This document shows, piece by piece, positions 60,170-64,000 of a DNA stretch of 64,000 nucleotides (position 1 is the stretch's first letter; each line of letters opens with the position of its first letter). The translations under genes and the position numbers were made by a program. Below the pieces are notes generated by a model. That model saw nothing but the letters and a program-made list of their open reading frames with translations, had not been told where the DNA came from and searched no databases. Where the stretch lies: the NCBI GenBank assembly GCA_937980645.1, contig CALJPQ010000027.1:62001-126000 (forward strand), read 5' to 3'. Source of the DNA: an uncultured Saprospiraceae bacterium (GTDB lineage: Bacteria > Bacteroidota > Bacteroidia > Chitinophagales > Saprospiraceae).

Positions 60170-62383
60170 ATGACGCTTGAGTACGCCCAGGCTGCGCTGA
60201 AAAAGTATTTCGGCTACGACGCTTTTCGTCCTCTGCAGGCCGACATTATCGAGGCCATTTATGCTGGTCGTGATGCGCTGGTGCTCATGCCCACGGGTGG
60301 CGGCAAGAGCATTTGCTACCAGATACCCGCCGTTACGCTTGAGGGCGTGGCGGTGGTCGTTAGCCCGCTCATTGCCTTGATGAAAGACCAGGTTGAGGGC
60401 TTGCGCGCCAACGGCATTCCGGCGGCTTTCCTCAACAGCACGCTGAGCACTGAAGAGGTGTTCCATCTCGAAAACCACCTGCTCGCCGGGCACATCAAAC
60501 TCCTGTATGTCAGCCCTGAAAAGATCGTAACGGCTGGCTTCCGCCAGCTGCTCAGCCACCTGAAGGTCAGCCTATTCGCCATTGACGAGGCCCATTGCAT
60601 CTCCGCCTGGGGGCACGACTTCCGGCCCGAATATACCCAGCTGCAGTTTCTCAAGGACCAATACCCCGACACACCCATGGTAGCCCTGACGGCTACTGCC
60701 GACAAGCTCACCCGCAAAGACATCATCGCACAATTGCGCCTGCGCAACCCAGCCCTGTTCATCGCCTCCTTTGACCGGCCCAACATCCGCCTGACCGTAC
60801 GCCCCGGACAAAACCGCCTGAGACAGATTGTAGATTTTTTGAAAAAACACCCCAACCACTCCGGCATCATTTACTGCTTGGCCCGCAAAACCTGCGAAGA
60901 CCTGGCCCAGCGCCTGCATGCGCACGGCTTCCGGGCCACCTACTACCACGCCGAAATGCCGCCCCAAAAGCGCAGCCAGGCGCAGGAGGACTTCATCAAC
61001 GACCGCGTGCCCATCGTTTGCGCCACTATCGCCTTCGGCATGGGCATTGACAAAAGCAACGTCCGCTTCGTACTCCACTACAACATGCCGCGCAACGTGG
61101 AGAGCTACTACCAGGAAATCGGTCGCTGCGGCCGCGACGGCCTGCCCGCCGAAGCGGTGCTGTTCTTCAGTTACGCCGATGTAATGACCTATCGGGAAAT
61201 GTTTGAGCGCGACGAAAGCACGCCGCCCGACCAGAAGGCCCTGAAAATCGCCAAATTAGAGCGCATGTTCGAGTTGGCCCAGGCCCCCGTGTGCCGACGC
61301 AAGACGGTGCTGGCCTACTTCGGCGAGACTTACGACGGCAACTGCGGCCACTGCGACGTCTGCCTGCACCCGCCGCAACACTTCGACGGCACCATCGCCG
61401 CCCAAAAAGCCCTCTCCGCCCTCAAGCGCGTCCACGAGCGCGTGGGCATGAACCTGCTCATTGACATCCTGCGCGGCAGTAGCCGCCGCGAAATTCAAGA
61501 GCAGGGCTACCACAACATCAAGACCTACGGCGCTGGCCGGGAATACACCTCCAACGAATGGGCTTTCCTGCTGTCGCAAATGCTCCACCTGGGGCTGATC
61601 GAGATTGCCTACGACGACCACCACTGCCTGCGCGTAACTGAAGAGGGCGCGAAGGTGCTGTTTCAAGGAAAAAAAGTAACCCTTGCCCTCCCCCAACCCG
61701 AAGAGAAAGACCCAATGCCCACCCGCACAAAGACCTCGAAAGCCGAAGCCCTCGGCAGCCCACTAGAGGAAAACCAAGTTGAAGCGCTCTTCCAGCGCCT
61801 GCGCGAATTGCGCCGCGCCATCGCCGTGCAGCAAGGGATGCCGCCGTACGTGGTGTTCCACGACACCACGCTGCAGGATATGGCGCTGAAATGCCCGCTT
61901 TTTGTGTTCGATTTGTTGAAGGTCAGCGGCGTCGGCGAGCGCAAAATGGAGCGCTTCGGCGAAGCGTTCGTCCGCGAGATACGCCGGTTTGCCTTGGAGA
62001 AAAACCCGACGGGCCATAAGCCCAAAGGCATCTCCATCATCCGCACGTGGGCCTTGCTCGAGGCGGGCTACAGTGTGGCACAAATTGCCGAAATGCGCGG
62101 CCTGGCACCAACCACTATCGCCGGCCATTTGGCCACGCTTTACGAAACCGGCGACAACCTCGACCTGAGCGCATGGGTCAGCGCCGAAGCCCTCGAACGC
62201 ATTCAGCGCGTACTGCCGCAATTGCCCGAGCCTTATGCCCTGAGCGCCATTCAGGAAATCGTCGGTGAAGCATACGACTTCGACCAGATCCGCTTTGCGA
62301 TTGCCGACTACCGCCGACAGCGGCGCGCCGCCGGAGCCCCACCAGAGGATGACGAAGCAGAGGAGACGCCAGCAGATGCCTGA
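60170..62383 (+). CDS. recQ: ATP-dependent DNA helicase RecQ
   Basis: This 737-residue helicase has Walker A in VLMPTGGGKSICYQ and the DEAH box in FAIDEAHCISAWGHDFRPEY. The helicase C domain has GIIYCLARKTCEDLA and YYQEIGRCGRDG. The RQC zinc site is formed by CRRKTV and CGHCDVC, with a winged helix after it. An HRDC domain lies near 550-630 (FQRLRELRRAIAVQQGMPPY), and a C-terminal HTH_40-type extension follows (GYSVAQIAEMRGLAPTTIAGH). It acts in recombination and replication-fork repair. The ATG at 60170 fits both promoter and homologous start. Confidence 0.95.
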   Translation: MTLEYAQAALKKYFGYDAFRPLQADIIEAIYAGRDALVLMPTGGGKSICYQIPAVTLEGVAVVVSPLIALMKDQVEGLRANGIPAAFLNSTLSTEEVFHLENHLLAGHIKLLYVSPEKIVTAGFRQLLSHLKVSLFAIDEAHCISAWGHDFRPEYTQLQFLKDQYPDTPMVALTATADKLTRKDIIAQLRLRNPALFIASFDRPNIRLTVRPGQNRLRQIVDFLKKHPNHSGIIYCLARKTCEDLAQRLHAHGFRATYYHAEMPPQKRSQAQEDFINDRVPIVCATIAFGMGIDKSNVRFVLHYNMPRNVESYYQEIGRCGRDGLPAEAVLFFSYADVMTYREMFERDESTPPDQKALKIAKLERMFELAQAPVCRRKTVLAYFGETYDGNCGHCDVCLHPPQHFDGTIAAQKALSALKRVHERVGMNLLIDILRGSSRREIQEQGYHNIKTYGAGREYTSNEWAFLLSQMLHLGLIEIAYDDHHCLRVTEEGAKVLFQGKKVTLALPQPEEKDPMPTRTKTSKAEALGSPLEENQVEALFQRLRELRRAIAVQQGMPPYVVFHDTTLQDMALKCPLFVFDLLKVSGVGERKMERFGEAFVREIRRFALEKNPTGHKPKGISIIRTWALLEAGYSVAQIAEMRGLAPTTIAGHLATLYETGDNLDLSAWVSAEALERIQRVLPQLPEPYALSAIQEIVGEAYDFDQIRFAIADYRRQRRAAGAPPEDDEAEETPADA

Positions 62384-62425
62384 ATCTGCTACGAGCCGAA
62401 TGTTTCCAGACGCCCCTGTCCTGTT

Positions 62426-63475
62426 TCAGAAACCCAGCACAGCCACCACCGGATAGTGGTCGGAGACGCCGTTGCGCGGCACACGGCAGCGATAAACCTT
62501 GAACGCCGGATCGCACAGGATGTAGTCAATGCGCAGGAACGGTATGGCGCCAGCAAAGGTGGTGCCCAGCCCAAAACCGCGCTCGCGGAAGGTGTCTTTG
62601 AGGCCCTCGGACACCTGGTCATAGACGTAAGAAGTGGGCGTGTCGTTGAAGTCGCCGCATACAATCACCGGATGCGGGCTAGAAGCTATTTGGTCGCGCA
62701 AGATTTTAGCCTGTCGGGCGCGTATGGCCGTAGCGCCGCCCACTTTGCGTACGACGTGCCCAACCTCCTTCCAGGTGTCCTTGCGGTCAATGGGCGCTTC
62801 TTTCACAATGCGCTCGGTGTCGTAGGTTACTCGGTTCGACTGCAGGTGCACATTGTACACGCGCACCACGCGCCGCCCTATCTGCAGGTCGGCCCACATA
62901 GAGGTGTTCTCTTCCTCCTCAAACGGTAATGGACCGCCGCGCAGCACCGGATAGCGGCTCAAAATGGCCGTACCCGAGCGCCCTAACTCAAACACGTGTG
63001 TCAGCCCCATGCGAGGTCCCAATTTGAGGAAAAACTTGCGCGCCGTTTCTTGCACACATAGCACGCTTGGGTCGCCCTGCTCTTTCCAAAAGCGAATGTA
63101 ATGGGCTGCAATGCCCTCCCATTCCTCCGGCTCCAGATGGATGCCGCGAAACAGCCCGCCCACGTTGTGCGAACCCACCACCAGCGCCTCCGCAGGCGCC
63201 TCATGACGCCCGGGATTCACACCAACGAAAGCCGTCAGATGGTTCCAGCCCAGCAGCAGCATGCCGGCATGATAGAGGGCGTACCGGTGCAGCCGAAACG
63301 CCCACACGCCTAACAACAGGATATTGGCCAGCAATAGCCACGGATAGGCCGTGCCGAAAAAGGCCAACCAGCGGAAAAGGGCGGGACTGACAAACGGCGC
63401 TAAGTAAGACAGAAAAGTCAACAGGATAACGGCTGCACTCGCCAGCTGCAGCGCGTGCCTCAACAGATATTGCAT
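62426..63475 (-). CDS. Membrane-anchored endonuclease/exonuclease/phosphatase-family protein
   Basis: This 349-residue protein has three N-terminal hydrophobic segments (residues about 10-85) and then an EEP domain: VVGSHNVGG, the metal-binding Glu in VLCVQETARKF, VYNVHLQS, VICGDFNDTPTSY and the catalytic His in VSDHYPVVAVL. Related proteins cleave phosphodiesters of DNA, phospholipid or nucleotides; which applies here is not predictable. It starts 16 bases after the rhomboid stop and is probably co-transcribed with it. Confidence 0.9.
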   Translation of the reverse strand: MQYLLRHALQLASAAVILLTFLSYLAPFVSPALFRWLAFFGTAYPWLLLANILLLGVWAFRLHRYALYHAGMLLLGWNHLTAFVGVNPGRHEAPAEALVVGSHNVGGLFRGIHLEPEEWEGIAAHYIRFWKEQGDPSVLCVQETARKFFLKLGPRMGLTHVFELGRSGTAILSRYPVLRGGPLPFEEEENTSMWADLQIGRRVVRVYNVHLQSNRVTYDTERIVKEAPIDRKDTWKEVGHVVRKVGGATAIRARQAKILRDQIASSPHPVIVCGDFNDTPTSYVYDQVSEGLKDTFRERGFGLGTTFAGAIPFLRIDYILCDPAFKVYRCRVPRNGVSDHYPVVAVLGF

Positions 63476-63491
63476 AGGCTCATTTCAGGTG

Positions 63492-64000
63492 CTATTTCTT
63501 GCTGGCGTTGTAAAGGAATTCCTTCTCTTCCGGCGTGAGACTTTCCAGGCCACTGGCTTTAATTTTATCCAGAATGGCATCCAAACGCTCCTGAAAGGGC
63601 GGCTCATCTGCTGGCGCACGCCCGCCCCGCACCACGGTGAATACGCGTTCGGCCCGGCGCCTCGGTTTGGGGCGGCGCGTCAGCAGGCCCGACAGGTAGT
63701 CCAGCAGCCGATTGACCGGCTCGGCCCAGTCCCTGCCGCTCCGCATGGCATTCACAAACAGGACGCCCATGACAAAGCCGCCCAAGTGCGCCGCATGCCC
63801 GCCCGAATTGTACTGCCCGGCAATGCCGATGAGGTCGAACACCAACAGCACCAGCACGATGTACTTCAGCTTGACGTCCCCCAACAAAAGCAAGCGAATG
63901 CGGTAGTCGGGCGCCAACAACAGCGCTGCTCCGGCCAACGCCATCACTGCCCCAGAAGCGCCCAGGGCATATAACCCTACCGACGGAAGCACCTGCGCCG
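63492..64000 (-). CDS. Rhomboid-family intramembrane serine protease, partial
   Basis: The gene runs off the right edge, so its N-terminal part is missing. The visible 169 residues start at the catalytic Ser helix (GASGAVMALAGAALLL) and continue with a helix carrying the catalytic His region (GGHAAHLGGFVMGVLF). A cytoplasmic tail of about 90 residues rich in Arg and Glu follows (ESLTPEEKEFLYNASKK at the end). Rhomboids cut transmembrane substrates within the bilayer. A GTG at 63992 is internal and is not the start. Confidence 0.88.
   Translation of the reverse strand, partial: AQVLPSVGLYALGASGAVMALAGAALLLAPDYRIRLLLLGDVKLKYIVLVLLVFDLIGIAGQYNSGGHAAHLGGFVMGVLFVNAMRSGRDWAEPVNRLLDYLSGLLTRRPKPRRRAERVFTVVRGGRAPADEPPFQERLDAILDKIKASGLESLTPEEKEFLYNASKK

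Overview
The window is chromosomal DNA from a member of the Bacteroidota, most likely the Saprospiria/Lewinella side of the phylum. The signs are promoters of the TAnnTTTG type (the -7 element of the Bacteroidota housekeeping sigma factor), a very large exported protein ending in a type IX secretion (T9SS) sorting domain, a TonB-dependent receptor, the bamD-rpoZ-coaBC-DUF4835 cluster, an lptD/amidase/MCE neighbourhood, LytTR signalling and a geranylgeranylglyceryl-phosphate-synthase-like enzyme. By eye the DNA is clearly GC-rich, except for a more AT-rich block at about 0.36-4.76 kb. No phage, IS element, integrase or CRISPR array was seen. Both ends cut genes: a TolC-type efflux protein on the left and a rhomboid protease on the right.

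Layout. 0-4.8 kb: end of a TolC gene, a LytTR regulator/histidine kinase pair, and a divergent three-gene unit (secreted protein, beta-barrel protein, S41 peptidase lipoprotein). 4.9-8.8 kb: cutC, a GGGP-synthase-like gene with a MoxR ATPase, and a glycosyltransferase. 9-16.7 kb: envelope genes (lptD, cell-wall amidase, MCE protein), a hydrolase and a dihydroorotase-like gene lacking its metal ligands. 16.8-30.5 kb: bleomycin-hydrolase-like peptidase, GH3-family gene, M3 peptidase, tRNA-Asn, TonB receptor, apaG, DUF4835-coaBC-rpoZ-bamD and mltG. 30.8-43.1 kb: two large proteins with Toll/interleukin-receptor (TIR)-like N-termini lie on either side of a hydrolase, an SLC13 permease, acetyl-CoA synthetase and adenine deaminase. 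43.3-54.5 kb: phospholipase C-like protein, monooxygenase, two linked unrecognised genes, an ArsR regulator, trmB, coaE, and a minus-strand rseP-hscB-tRNA-Leu-mnmD run, then a photolyase. 54.7-64 kb: the giant T9SS protein, an AraC regulator, recQ, an endonuclease/phosphatase-family protein and the rhomboid.

The strongest candidates for something undescribed are: a fused TIR-like/TPR/short-chain-dehydrogenase protein (30797-33163) that lacks the TIR catalytic glutamate; a 1020-residue TIR protein with a segment resembling an effector-associated adaptor domain (40086-43148); and a family of short palindromic REP-like elements in three intergenic regions (about 8.85, 43.2 and 52.8 kb). Two genome-style signals also stand out. 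Several -7 promoter boxes end only 2-6 bases before a start codon, which implies leaderless mRNAs. In the GC-rich genes the leucine codon TTA is followed almost always by G. All calls come from reading the sequence. No database search was possible.
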